Shown piece by piece: positions 54,171 to 64,000 of a stretch of 64,000 bases of DNA. Position 1 is the first letter of the stretch; each line of letters begins with the position of its first letter. Below the pieces are notes generated by a model, which saw only the letters and a list, made by a program, of their open reading frames with translations, made no database searches and was not told the origin of the DNA. The translations under genes were made by a program, and so were the position numbers. This stretch comes from Acanthosepion esculentum (taxonomy: Eukaryota; Mollusca; Cephalopoda; Sepiida; Sepiidae): the NCBI GenBank assembly GCA_964036315.1, contig OZ038517.1:23724162-23788161 (forward strand). Direction: 5' to 3'.

Positions 54171-54840
54171 TTTATTGTTAGGGTGGATTATTATTATTAT
54201 TATTGCTGTTAAGTGTTTAAATGATTTGTAGTGTAATTTTGGATTTGAATTTAAGGCCTGGATTAACATTTAAGATTGAAAATAATTATAAATTTGAATT
54301 TGCAAACAAATGCTGTCATTAAAAAAAACGTTTGAAGATCAATTGGGTGGGGGTTAACTGTCTTCTTTTTTTTTTTATGAAAATCAATAATGGAATTAAT
54401 AAAATATGTAGTGATAAACTAAGATGCTTATAAAAATAATACATAACAATAAAAATGAAAACCTAGAAATAATAATAAAAACAAACCACATTATTGATAG
54501 TAAAAGATAAAAACAACAACAATAATAATAATAATAATGGTTATATAGTAAAAATGGTAATAATATTAGCATAAATTTTAAATGCATTACAGTTTAATAA
54601 CAGTAACAATACTTATATAGTAAAGATAGTAAAAATATTAATTAAATAGTTATGTTAATATTAATACTAGTACTTGTGGTCCCTGGGCCTGGCTAGACTA
54701 TATTAATCTAGGTCAAGGTGCTTGAGCAGAAATTAGATTAATGCCAGCAGGTGCTCATTAATTCACTTCTCTTGTTTTAAAAGATTTGGATTATTTATAT
54801 TTTTTAGGATAATTAATTTTTCAGAAAGGCATAAGTTACA
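54171..54840. other. AT-rich sequence with (ATT)n tracts
   Basis: ATT/AAT trinucleotide runs at about 54188-54205 and 54519-54537. No coding signal. Confidence 0.5.
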
Positions 54841-55320
54841 TCACTCGCCTTTACTGCTGAAGGCTTTAGCTTTCATTACACATTCCCAGGTGATAGTTGG
54901 TTTTTTATTCTTCCTTTTCAGTTTCCAGAAAAATTTAGAGAGGGCAGTGCTGTCACAATATTTGATATTGCCTAATTTCATTTGGTGGTGGGAGAAGTAC
55001 AATTTTAAACGTTTTTTTGTAGAGCTCACATAAAACTTTTTCATATTTAATTTCAGCTTTATAGACTAATGATTTGGTCATACATCTGCTGTTCAGTGGG
55101 TAGGGTTTGTTTTTTCAGCAGTTGTATTCCTTAGTTGTGGGGTTTTTACTATTTTGTAGGTTGTTGAAGTGTCTGCTTAGAATAGAACAGTTGTGCTGTG
55201 GTATATACTGGTTGATGTTTTTGGCACAAGTGGAGCTAACTTTGTTGTTTTTGTTGAAAATCTTATTTAGTATTGCATATTTCACTGTATATTTTATTAA
55301 TATTAATTTCATTATCGATT
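54841..55320 (-). mobile_element. Penelope-like element, C-terminal GIY-YIG region (family 2)
   Basis: Minus-strand reading shows the conserved C-terminal order of Penelope-like elements. VSSTCAKNINQYIPQHNCSI (about 55230) is followed by the zinc-binding linker EYNC-KNK-YPLNSRC and LVYKAEIK (about 55090-55050). Next come the GIY-YIG remnant KFYVSST (about 55030), TALSKFFWKLKRKNKKPTIT (about 54940) and WECVMKAKAFSSKG. One stop lies inside the Cys-rich linker. The frame changes near 55110 and again near 55045. The YIG tyrosine-glycine pair reads as 'YVSS', so the nuclease motif is mutated. The reverse transcriptase is missing. It is an inactive 5'-truncated copy. Confidence 0.85.
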
Positions 55321-56214
55321 TTCAAACAAAGAATAGTTACCCCCCCCCACCAATATTCAAACATGTTCTCTTGAGAAATCTTAGTAAAGAAAATGATCAT
55401 TGCAAACCATCTTGTAAGGGAAACCACTAATTGATCCAGTGTGCTTTACCACTTGGCCATGAAGAACATCACAGCAAGCAAGGTTCTATTTTCACCCTTT
55501 TTTTTTTTTAAGGGGAGCGCATCCTCTTCACTTAGATTCTTTTCTCATCTGCGCAGTTTCATATTTGAATCAAACAAAGGAATAATTTCTTTTTTAAAGA
55601 ATTAATGGATTTATTTTAAATACATTTTCAAATAAGTATTCACTATAATAATGTTTGAAGTTGTATGGATACAAAAGATGATTATCTCTCTTCAGTAGAG
55701 ATGAAGTTATGTGATGACCTCTTAGTGGTGTTACTGCATAGTGACAAAAGTGGCAGTCTGTTCTACAGTCAGCTTCTCAGAGTCAAACTGAGCTTTACCT
55801 TTGGCTGAGGCTAACTCTACCTCCCACAACACATGGCGGCACTTACAAGCTTATGGTGTTATTTTCCTATAGAAATATATCTTCACAAAATATAGAAAAT
55901 ATCTCCAGCTTGCAGTCCTTCATACTGGGAAAAATCTAAGATTCATCATTTCCCTATTTGCTGAATATGTCCTCGCTATAGACAACACATAAACCCAGCC
56001 CACTCAAATCTGGAATCCTGAACATGGTTTCTTTAGAAAAACAGAAGATTTTCCATGTTATATGTAAGACCCTATCTATTTTTTGTTTTCTTTTCACTTC
56101 ACTTTGCTTGTTGTTGGATACATTTTATATTTTCTCTGCATGGGACAAATGTATATATAATGTGGTGTATGATTTAGCAGTATAAAACTCTGAGAATAAA
56201 GCATGTTTGTCATT

Positions 56215-56246
<32 letters not shown>

Positions 56247-56538
56247 CAGTTATTCTATTCTGTCTGTGAAATAAAGTGTTATTATATCATGGATGTAATA
56301 ATGCCAATAATGGGGGAAATGCAAATTTAAAATTTAAATCTTTCTTCCATAGTGCACCCATTATCTGGGTCAGCCTGATGTAACATACCATTTACCTCCA
56401 TTATTTGATGACCATGGTATACTATATATTAACCTCCATTATTTGGTGACGTACTCTACAATATATCATTTACATCCATCACAGTAATAAAAATGATATC
56501 TCTCCCTCATATGAGAATAGATACCAATATTCAGAGTT
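55321..56538. other. Unrecognised sequence without a gene
   Basis: A C-run lies at 55340-55348 and a T-run at about 56217-56246, possibly a retroposon tail. Nothing else was recognised. Confidence 0.45.
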
Positions 56539-57298
56539 CAAGGTGTGATGGGTAAATTGTCGCCATTTTATATTTTTAATTTCATGCATGCAAGTTGTTT
56601 ATGATTTTGTTGACTGCAGAGTATAATATGGTCAGTTGGGTACTGTCTGTGAGAAAAAGTAATTCACTTCTCCAGAAATTTGGAAACTGCATGCTGTGCA
56701 GATTGGTATTTGCGCCAGAAGCTCTGAGACAAATATTTCAGTATGTTTAGGTGTTAATCTAGGGGCATTGCAGAAGAGCCAGAAAGAGTTTGAGGAGTCT
56801 GATGGTGATTACGAAGGTATGGTAGCTCAGAAACAAATTTGTTGGTGAGGGCCTCAGACAACACAGAGGCTTACATCAAATACCTTGAGATACTGCTGCC
56901 CCGAGTCAAGAGTATGGTTGCTTAAAGGCCCTGTGTCTGGCAATAGGACTCTGAACCATGCCACACAAGCAGGAGAACCCAGTCATGGCTGCCAGACAAT
57001 TTCTGTGACAACATCATCCCTTACATCTGGCCACCTGACTCTCCAGACTGCAACCACTTTGATTATTATATGTGGGGTGCAGTTGAGAGAGAGATACCAG
57101 CAAAACTCTTTGTAACATCAAAGATGAACTGAGGGCAAGGATTATAGCGGAATTCATCAATTTAAACAAAGAGAACATGCATTTTAGTATTTTAAGATAT
57201 TTTTGTGCAATTTTGGTAAATATGTCTGTTAAAATGAGATGTCAGTGTTGTTTTCATTTTTGTGTAATTTAGATGACAATTTATCCATCGCACCCTGT
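56539..57298 (+). mobile_element. Mariner-type element with transposase remnant
   Basis: The ends are GGTGTGATGGGTAAATTGTC at the left and ACAATTTATCCATCGCACCC at the right, inverted repeats with TA at the right edge. The interior (about 56860-57130) reads, in shifting frames, LPDNFCDN, WPPDSPDCNHFDYYMWGAVE and then IKDELRARI. This is the catalytic-domain end of a Tc1/mariner transposase, where the usual pattern is WPP-SPDLNP-DYYLWG. The N-terminal half is lost. Total length is about 760 bp against about 1.3 kb for an intact mariner. It shares its termini with the short element at 61684-61867. Confidence 0.8.
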
Positions 57299-57414
57299 AG
57301 ATCTCTGGGAGGCAATAAAAATGATTGCAAATAATACTAAAATCAAAACTGTTGAAAAAGTATCAAAATCAAAAAAACTGAAAGTTACAGAATAGGAAGG
57401 ATTAATCCAGCCTC

Positions 57415-57700
57415 CTTCAGGTGGTTGGAATGTCGAACTGAACCCTTTATTTTGCTCACTGGGGTAGACTGGTCTAGTTCCACGGGCCATGTTTAATGGA
57501 TGTCAATTATCAGTTATCTCCTGTTAATTCCCCGGTGAGCGAAATAAAGGGTTCAGTTCGACATTCCAACCACCTGAAGAAGGCCGGAGTGTACAACAGC
57601 TGAAATGTTGTAATAAATATTGTGACAAAGATGAGGACAATAGTCCAGATAATGTAAATAGTGTACATAATACCTCATCTCAGAGAGATATATATATATA
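57415..57700 (+). repeat. Dispersed family G with 50-bp inverted arms
   Basis: Bases 57415-57464 and 57530-57579 are reverse complements with about two mismatches, around a 65-bp loop. Arm landmark: CAGGTGGTTGGAATGTCGAA. The right arm continues into GAAGAAGGCCGGAGTGTACA, GCTGAAATGTTGTAATAAAT and GAGGACAATAGTCCAGATAA, which matches the reverse complement of 13905-14065. A short (TA)n follows at 57689-57706. Confidence 0.75.
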
Positions 57701-58129
57701 TATATAAGTACAGCAAGAAGTGGATAATTCCGGAAAAGTCCAAAATTGAGAGAAGTTAATGACACTGTTCTCAGTGGAAAATAACACAGAAATGAGTATT
57801 ATCCATTTATCTTTGAAAATAAAGAACTTTTATATATTTCTTTTAAAAAGCATCCTTCCTCCCTCTTTCTCTCGAAATCCCCTGAGAATTGTAAGTGTAG
57901 AATTATTTTCAAGTCACAGGAAGGGAAAATAAGCAGATTTTACATTTAGGCCTGCATTTCCTCAGCTGCACAAAGAGTTTTTTTTTAGCTCTGAGTAGAC
58001 AAAACACAGAGTGCATGTTAATAATTGAATCACTTTGTTAAAAACAAAATTAAATGAGAAACTATTTTTTTCCTTTTCTCACTGAATTATAAAATTGGTC
58101 TTGGATTCTTGACATAGTTTTGGAAAATA
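57701..58129. other. Unrecognised AT-rich sequence
   Basis: No gene or repeat was recognised. Confidence 0.45.
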
Positions 58130-58720
58130 TTATTCGAGTATCATTTATTCTTTTGTTAGAAATAATGAAAAGTCTGAACTGCTACATGATATTGATCTTT
58201 CCATATGGCAGTGAATTGGTGAAAGTTTCCTCGCAGATGAACAAGAAACTTGAGGCAAGAGAGACGTGGTTCTACAAAAGGTTTCTGAGAATACCATGAA
58301 CTGAACATAAAGAAGTTTAAACAAAAGAATTTATGGAAACAAAAAAGGCACTTAAAATCAGTCTGTTTCACTTTCTAAAACATGTAATGAGGAAAGATTT
58401 GGAAAATTTGACACCCACAAGGCATGTTGTAGGCAAGGATAGAGGGGAAACCGTGAGTAAATAACCTGATGAACTTGCGTAAATGATTAGCCAAACAGGG
58501 TATATGATGGATAGGAAATAGACAAATATTGCTAATAGCTACAAAGGATAGGAAATTGTGGAGAGCCATGATCACCTACCTAACAAGATGGCGTAAATGG
58601 ATGATTGAACAGGAAGTGGAAAGGATAATAAAAAGACGAACATTGCTAAGTGCTACAAAGGATAGGAAGTTGTGGAGAGACATGAACATCAATGTTGTGA
58701 AGAGTCATAGCACATAGAAA
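58130..58720 (+). mobile_element. LINE ORF2 C-terminal fragment (second type)
   Basis: Plus-strand reading gives ETWFYKRFLRIP, then FLKHVMRKDLENLTPTRHVV and GKDRGET, then LLIATKDRKLWRAMITYLT. A second block follows: WRKWMIEQEVERIIKRRTLL + SATKDRKLWRDMN. 'FLGHV-R...LE-L...G...G-R' followed by 'DR--WR' is the C-terminal tail of many animal endonuclease-reverse transcriptases. The last part is duplicated in tandem (about 58480-58570 and 58590-58690, period about 110 bp). Stops interrupt the frame. It is unrelated to the jockey-like LINE. Confidence 0.65.
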
Positions 58721-58766
58721 AAAATGTCACACTATGAGGCAATAGTTAACAAGCTAGTCTGTTAGA

Positions 58767-58828
58767 CTAGTGGCTCCCAACCATTTTATCTCATTTTATC
58801 TCATGGCCATAGGTTGGGAAACACTTTG
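58767..58828. repeat. Possible hAT-type terminal remnant
   Basis: AGTGGCTCCCAACCATTTTA faces AGGTTGGGAAACACTTTG about 25 bp away. Inverted CAGTGGTT(C/T)CCAACC-like ends are characteristic of some hAT elements. Only the ends would remain. Confidence 0.35.
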
Positions 58829-58999
58829 TTGGACCATTGCTACTGTATTGGCAGTTCAATACTTGTAAGTCCACAATTATGATTCTTTACCAATGTAAAC
58901 ATACACCACCTGGTTAATGATTACCCCCTGATTCTTGATTTTGTTGGTGTGCACTGCAAGCTGGGGAAGAGCATTCTGCACGCTCACAAGGTAGCAAGA

Positions 59000-59544
59000 T
59001 TTTTTTTTTTTTAAGCTTATCACCCCAAGCAAGGCTGGAGGCCACTAGCATGTAAGGGGTTACAGAAGTTTTTTTAGGAAGAGTGGTAAAGGAGAGGATG
59101 TGGAGAAAGATAGTGGATCGATCAAGGCAGGGGGGTTACAGAAGATTTGGAGCGAGAGCAGATAGGAATGAAAGGTGAAAGGATGTGGAGAAGGGGAGTG
59201 GATAGATCAAGGCAACTGGAGATGTCGATTGACGTTACACTTAAATAGTTGGAGATTGTATTTGTCAGGGAAACAGAAATAAGGGAGTTCCACAGGCGAG
59301 ATGTGCGAGACATGAAGCTATTGGAGTAGAAGAGATGTCTACATCTAACAGTTTCAACGGTGAAGGGGTGGGAACGGGATGCCAGCCTCGTAGGACGTTT
59401 AAATTCATGAGGCCTAGGAACCAGCGAAAGCAGCTCATCGGAGCAATTACCGTGAAAGTATTTGTAAAAAAGACAGAGTGAGGCAACATCGCGTCTGTGA
59501 GAGAGCGACTGCAGACGAGATGACAGATCAGGGCCAATTACATT
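59000..59544 (-). mobile_element. Jockey-like LINE 3' end, joined to 28S rRNA sequence
   Basis: Minus-strand reading gives NVIGPDLSSRLQSLSHRRDV, CLFYKYFHGNCSDELLSLVP, RPHEFKRPTRLASRSHPFTV and TSRLWNSL, ending with the HLQLP-like region and a 3' UTR. A T-run at 59000-59012 is the poly(A) tail, preceded in sense by GGGGTGATAAGCTT. It is close to the 6.7-kb copy and less broken. Its 5' truncation point is at about 59544, where 28S rRNA sequence starts in the opposite orientation. Confidence 0.85.
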
Positions 59545-59593
59545 GGGTGTCGGTCGATATAGACAGCAGGACGGTGGCCACAGAACTCGGAAT

Positions 59594-59627
<34 letters not shown>

Positions 59628-59877
59628 TCGACCGGCCCTGAAAATGGATGGTGCTGGAGTGCCGGACCGATGCCAGACCATCATGGCGAGGAGTGCTTGT
59701 GCTGGAACATGAAACGATGCACACGCCTGACCAATGCCGCGACGAGTAGGAGGGCGTCGCGGTGTGCATGGAAGCCTCGGGCGCGAGCCCGGATGGAGCC
59801 GACCGCGGGTGCAGATCTCGGTGGTAGTAGCAAATATTCGAACGAGACCTTCGAAGACCGAAGTGGAGAAGGGTTCC
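59545..59877 (+). pseudogene. 28S rRNA fragment (333 bp)
   Basis: The segment has an unbroken series of large-subunit rRNA core signatures. They are GTCGATATAGACAGCAGGAC, GGAATCCGCTAAGGAGTGTG, TAACAACTCACCTGCCGAAT, CCTGAAAATGGATGG, GAGTAGGAGGGC, GGGCGCGAGCCCGGATGGAG, GTGCAGATCTCGGTGGTAGT, AGCAAATATTCGAACGAGA and GAAGTGGAGAAGGGTTCC. It is far more GC-rich than its surroundings. It begins exactly where the LINE stops and ends at GGGTTCC, after which AT-rich DNA resumes. With neither flank of 28S present it is a fragment, not part of an rDNA unit. The frames at 59122-59769 (-) and 59604-59975 (+) that cross it are spurious. Confidence 0.92.
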
Positions 59878-60669
59878 GATTACTTTGTGAAATAAAAATG
59901 GAAGCCCAGTTTCCCCATATTATATATTTGCATTTATTTAGACTTCACCTGCTTGTCCAGCTATGTCAGCTCTAACCCCCCCCCCCAGACACACACACCA
60001 ACTCCTTGCCTATCTACTCATTCTGATGTGATGGCTGGCAATACGAAATCAAGGCTTTGGAACCACTTGACTAACATGCCCGTCTTATACCAAGGGCACA
60101 CCAGAACACACTCTGATCCCAATTATCACTGTCAGGATACATCCAGGTGCTGGTCTATATTATTTTAGGTTTTGTTGCCACTTGATCTCGAAAAATCCCT
60201 CATCTATCCTTTTACTTCCACATTACTCTTTGGTCACTGTAGATGCCATTTCGTTCTTTTTGAAGTTAGGTCTCCTGTTTGCTGGCCCATCAAACAGAAA
60301 CACTTAAGATCAAGATAACACCACATCCTATTGGCTGGGGCTTCCGAATATGCTGATTTTTTCCTTTGTAGAGGGGGTACCACTCTCTCCCAATGAGGCC
60401 ACCTGTTTGCCATGGGTGGTATTCTGTAATGTCTGGGGATGGGATACTGTTGGTTGAGAGCTTAAGGAGCTGGGTTTATGTACTTCTGATTCCCAACATA
60501 ACACTTTGGTCCTTACCTGGGCTAGATGGATGGTTGGAGAGGCCCGATCTGATCAGTCGACTTTTCATGTCAAACCCTTATTTGGTTTTTCCTGAATCAG
60601 AAGGCGGTGAATGTAGGGTGAATCATGCTGAAGAAAGAATAACTTAATATCTCCAAGTTAATATTAGCG
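59878..60669. other. Unrecognised sequence without a gene
   Basis: A C-run lies at about 59977-59987, then a short AC-rich tract. No exon or repeat family was recognised. The 84-residue frame at 60393-60647 has no motif that I know. Confidence 0.4.
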
Positions 60670-61155
60670 TCCTGGGTATGACAATAAACTACATCCGCGT
60701 GCTGGGTAATACAATAAACTACGTCCAGCAGCAAGTCCACTGATCAGGAGGTTTTGAGGAGTGTGGAACCACCTCTTAATTGCTGGTGTTCCCAGGTCCA
60801 CCCTGACCCAAGGTGGTAGTACCTGTTAGGGTCCCAGCTATGGGCAAATAGTTAACACCTAAACTTGTGTAAAAATAGGTTTTAATACCAGAAATACTTT
60901 GTAATAAAAAAAATAAAAAAAAATAGTACCAGCAATAATTTTTGAAGGAAAAATTCTTATCAGCAATACTTTGAAAAAAATACCAGCAATACAAACAGTT
61001 ATACATTCTTTGAAAAAAAAATATGACCAGCTATAGATTTCTTCAAGGAAAAATATTCCCAGAAATAGATTTTTGAAGAAAAACATAACCAGCAATAAAA
61101 ATTTTGTCAACATTAAATAACTCATTGAGGTTGATATGCCGTAAACCAAACAAAA
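60670..61155 (+). mobile_element. Family E composite retroposon, copy 5, with duplicated head
   Basis: The head occurs twice in tandem (CCTGGGTATGACAATAAACT + ACATCCGCG, then GCTGGGTAATACAATAAACT + ACGTCCAGC). The body follows: GTTTTGAGGAGTGTGGAACC, CTCTTAATTGCTGGTGTTCC, TGTTAGGGTCCCAGCTATGG. About eight diverged units containing ACCAGC(A/T)ATA lie at 60880-61100. The tail GGTTGATATGCCGTAAACC ends in AAACAAAAC. ATATTAGCGTC before and ATATTATAAGCGTC after may be an imperfect target duplication. Confidence 0.8.
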
Positions 61156-61219
61156 CCCTCTGATATTATAAGCGTCAAAAGTTTGGTCATCATGAGGATA
61201 CCTGCCAGAGAAAGCCTGT

Positions 61220-62190
61220 ATGGTCAATGAAACCCAGACCACACAACAGAAGAGAGTATGGACATGTACAAATGCAATAACCACCCAGCATATGCCAGGT
61301 CATGTGAGATACATAGGGAAAAAAAAGATTATGATCATAAAACACACTAGAAACATCTATCAGGAAGCATGGAAAACCATGGGGGGTTGTATAAAAAGAC
61401 ATGACCTACTCACAGATGACCAAAATACTAATACTAATAATGATAAATACGAAACTTTGATTAAAAAAAATTGATGCAATTACTAATCAGACCCCTTCCT
61501 CTCTAAAGATGCCCAAAAAATCCCCCTCATAAAGAATAGTACTACCAAACTGAGATCACAAAGATCTCCAATTTGCCCCACCATACCACTCAACAGAATG
61601 TCAATCATCCAGGATTTCAAGAGAAAGATCCTATAAAGAAACACAACAAACAATAAAACACAAAGACTCCAAAGATATGCATACAGGGCGCGATGGGTAA
61701 GTTGTTACCATTTTATATTTTTAATTTCATACATGCGCGTTATTTGTTTTTGATTTTGTTGACAGCACTGTAGTATTATTATTATTATTATTATTATTTT
61801 TTATTTATTTATTTATTATTTTTTTTTTTTTGCATAACTTGGACGACAATTTATCCATCGCACCCTGTAGATCAAATACAAAACTTAGGAATGCAAAACA
61901 TAAAATTCTATACCACAAATTAACGACCCATTTATGGCCATCAATCTAAATTCCTAAACGAATGAAAACGATGACAAGCACAGTAATAGTGGAATGTAAT
62001 TTTACTGAATTAATACAAGTGACTAGAACCTAATGGTAATAATATGCCTACAGGAAACCCATCTGAAAGAAATATACATTTAACATTAAATATTACACAA
62101 TAATAATAATTGTAATAATAGCTGGCATACTCATCGACTAGGGAGGCTAGCAATCCCTATTGCAGAAGCCCACTCAGGCACATTTGTATT
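61220..62190 (+). mobile_element. Degenerate LINE segment: ORF1-like and endonuclease start
   Basis: A short reading MDMYKCNNHPAYARSCE (about 61259) resembles the CCHC knuckle of LINE ORF1 proteins. Further on (about 62031-62075) NLMVIICLQETHLKE contains the LQETHLK motif that begins APE-type LINE endonucleases, followed by an RLGRLAIPI-like stretch near 62135. All frames are broken. A MITE (61684-61867) is inserted between the two parts. The assignment is tentative. Confidence 0.45.
61684..61867. mobile_element. Mariner-derived MITE (184 bp)
   Basis: It starts CAGGGCGCGATGGGTAAGTT and ends ACAATTTATCCATCGCACCC + TG, bordered by TA on both sides. The first 75 bp (TACCATTTTATATTTTTAAT, ATTTTGTTGACAGCA) match the left end of the longer element at 56539-57298, and the last 30 bp match its right end. 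The middle is only an (ATT)n/(ATTT)n tract. It is an internal-deletion derivative of that element. Confidence 0.85.
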
Positions 62191-62939
62191 GGTTCCATAC
62201 CACAGAGCCCACCTGTGGTTTATACTGCAACTATGCTGAGCAGACTTTAGAGTTTCTGGGAGAGAGCATGTTATCTAGTATGGTCGACAATCTGAAGAAG
62301 GCCAGCATGTTCAAGCCCTCGGTCATGATGACTTGTGACTTTGTGCTAGCACAACATACATTACATAACATACAACTATATAAACAAACATAATGACAAC
62401 ATCAGGTGGCACATGAATAATTATCAATGATAATATCCTGAATAGTGAATGCAAATTGAAATTTGACCGGCTACCGAAACAACAAATTATACATCAAACC
62501 TACTATAGAAGAATGACATCAAAAATTAAAAACAAGGAAAATGAAGTAATAATGTCTGGACTTTATATCAAACACTCCATGCTCACACATTCTTATATTC
62601 TAAAACAATCTGTACAGTATGCCAAGAACTATACACAATAAAAAAAAAACAACAAAAAAAACATACTAACAAATTGTAGTGACTTCACCAAAATCCGTTT
62701 GAAATACTACCAATCAACATGAAAAAAAACTTTCATGACATTGATCTATGTAATATCTTACAATTTCTTAAAGAAATCAAACTATGCCAAAATGTAACTT
62801 AAACAAAACTACAACTTAACACACACCTCACCGCCTGTAGTAATCATGTTCACACAAACATGTATATGCACAAAAGCTGAGTATCATCTACCATGTATTC
62901 AACTCTGAAATCAGAATAACGTATTTTTATTACCGCAAA
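62191..62939. other. Unrecognised sequence without a gene
   Basis: The 77-residue frame at 62160-62393 includes CNYAEQTLEFLGESML but I do not recognise it. The rest is A-rich. Confidence 0.4.
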
Positions 62940-63000
62940 GCTTCCAAGAAAATTAAATTTCAGTATTAAGTGATCCACAGTTGATATGCCATTATACAAA
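62940..63000 (+). repeat. Family E tail fragment
   Basis: CTTCCAAGAAAATTAAATTT, CAGTATTAAGTGATCCACAG and TTGATATGCCATTATACAAA correspond to the tail of the copies at 33.9 and 38.2 kb. Confidence 0.65.
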
Positions 63001-63209
63001 AGAATCAAATTGAGATAAAACCACCCCTTCCCCTTTTATGTGGGTGTCCATAGTATCACATCGACTAAATACTTGCATTAACACTTTGATCAATTATTCT
63101 TAGCCTTTCAGAGTTTATTGTCCTATTAGTGGAAGTTCTTTTTGTTTATTATACCAGACAAGCATTAATTTTTTTATTATTAGTGATATTATTATTATTC
63201 CCACTGGAA

Positions 63210-63430
63210 AAAAAAAATTTACATAGATAAAGCCCTTTCTAAGGTGTGGGCTGTACTCGTGAGAACAATTTTTTTGTATTTCTTTAAGGCATGAGCTTCC
63301 AGGGATCCCTTCAATTAGTCTACTGGAATCTTTTCCAACCAACCCAAGGGCTGCAACTACAACGGGGATCTGCTTCTGCTTCTTCTGCTGCTTCTTATAA
63401 AAATAATATAATTGACAAAGAAATTTTATT
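63210..63430 (-). mobile_element. LINE C-terminal fragment (third type)
   Basis: Minus-strand reading QIPVVVAALGLVGKDSSRLI + EGIPGSSCLKEIQKNC + HLRKGF matches the closing segment of some non-LTR reverse transcriptases. Its usual pattern is IPVVVGALGLVKKG---I--IPG-P-L-EIQK----G-AH-LR. The frame is open for about 70 residues but has no upstream domain. It is a short relic of a LINE lineage different from the jockey-like one. Confidence 0.65.
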
Positions 63431-63600
63431 CTTTGGACTGTTGTCTTCATCGTCATATTCTCCGAACAATGTAAATGGTATCAATGCAATACCTTATCTC
63501 AGAAATGTAGACAGATCCTGAAAAAGGCCAAAGCATACAACTAATATCACCTTCCTATCCACCCAGGCAAAGCCCTGAATAAAATGTCTAAAAATAATAT
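63431..63600 (+). repeat. Dispersed family G relative
   Basis: GGACTGTTGTCTTCAT, GAACAATGTAAATGGTATCA, ATACCTTATCTCAGA and CCTGAAAAAGGCCAAAGCAT loosely match 57600-57690 (GAGGACAATAGTCCAGATAA, GTAAATAGTGTACATAATAC, CTCATCTCAGA) in a rearranged order. Confidence 0.4.
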
Positions 63601-64000
63601 TACAAACAGTTTGCATTCTCATTTCTCTACATGTCATTTGTTTTTCAATTTGTTACCTTATGAACCTGTAATGGGCCATTTCTCGGCATTTGGTGCATCA
63701 ACAACATCATGAATTGAAATGCAATGTCAAATCATTGGCTGAATATTGGAAAGGCTGGGCAAGAGTCTGATATGTTTACATACAATTGAAACATATGGAG
63801 AAAGTTGTTCAGGTGCTCAGCTGCACAGCAATTTTATGCCCACACCTAGCCATGGAACTGATGAGGGTACACAAACCACAGAATAATATTTCTTTTTAGC
63901 CTTGTTTTTATTTTTTTATTTTTTTAAATGTGTAGGTTTTCTCATGGAGATTCTGTTTCAGTCCTCTGTAAAATGCCATGATGCCTTGAGAAAGAGTATG
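63601..64000. other. Unrecognised sequence without a gene
   Basis: No coding signal or known repeat was noticed up to the window end. Confidence 0.45.

Noticed and set aside
59122..59769. 215-codon minus frame spanning the LINE and the rRNA segment
   Set aside because: The N-terminal part is antisense 28S rRNA and the rest is a LINE tail; the fusion frame is accidental.
59604..59975. 123-codon plus frame in GC-rich sequence
   Set aside because: It lies within 28S rRNA sequence, which is not protein-coding.
1..64000. A multi-gene defence, biosynthetic or other novel system
   Set aside because: Only one host exon is credible; all other protein traces belong to transposable elements, and none are arranged as a cooperating set.

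Overview
This is AT-rich animal genomic DNA. It has no bacterial-style operons, one exon with consensus splice sites, and otherwise a dense layer of interspersed and tandem repeats. The non-LTR retrotransposon fragments, Penelope-like elements, Ty3/gypsy gag-protease remnant, mariner and Tigger relics, tRNA-headed SINEs and many (TA)n tracts suit a repeat-rich invertebrate. A lophotrochozoan, possibly a mollusc such as a cephalopod, is my low-confidence guess; no single sequence proves it.

The only credible host coding sequence is an exon at 32341-33304 (+). It encodes about 313 residues of a mostly coiled-coil protein. It begins right after a 3'-truncated LINE tail and ends in a strong GTAAGT donor. 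No further exon is recognisable, so the rest would be intron or intergenic DNA.

Layout. 1-7.9 kb: sparse, with a foldback repeat, several dispersed families and a LINE 3' end (6.7-7.3 kb). 7.95-10.9 kb: a 22-bp minisatellite of about 134 units. 12.3-13.3 kb: a composite retroposon (family E) split by a mariner relic. 14.2-16.3 kb: a pyrimidine array built of 10-bp modules. 18.2-21.3 kb: a decayed jockey-like LINE (endonuclease plus reverse transcriptase, minus strand) holding a nested SINE with an 11-bp target duplication. 22.8-25.4 kb: a tRNA-derived SINE, a 0.77-kb family (D) and a perfect 145-bp-arm palindrome. 26.7-29.9 kb: a (CT)n/CGCGCC array. 31.4-33.3 kb: LINE fragments and the host exon. 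33.5-38.2 kb: three family E copies, one with two internal arrays, plus a Tigger relic. 39-41.4 kb: a mariner fragment and a Ty3/gypsy gag-protease relic. 41.6-42.2 kb: a G/T array. 42.7-46.6 kb: second D copy, a spacerless palindrome, family I with a nested insertion, and a 5S-rRNA-like segment. 47.7-55.3 kb: an LTR-like region, two Penelope-like fragments, several TIR elements and a full SINE. 56.5-63.6 kb: a mariner relic and a short MITE with the same ends, more LINE fragments, a 28S rRNA fragment joined head-to-head to a LINE, and family E again.

I see no gene cluster or new enzymatic system. The most interesting material is repeat biology: family E, which looks like an SVA-type composite retroposon that seeds minisatellites; the LINE/28S rRNA chimera; inverted Penelope-like termini with a hammerhead-like core; and three large arrays that all have pyrimidines on the same strand. 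All families were recognised by eye, with no database search, so copy boundaries are approximate.
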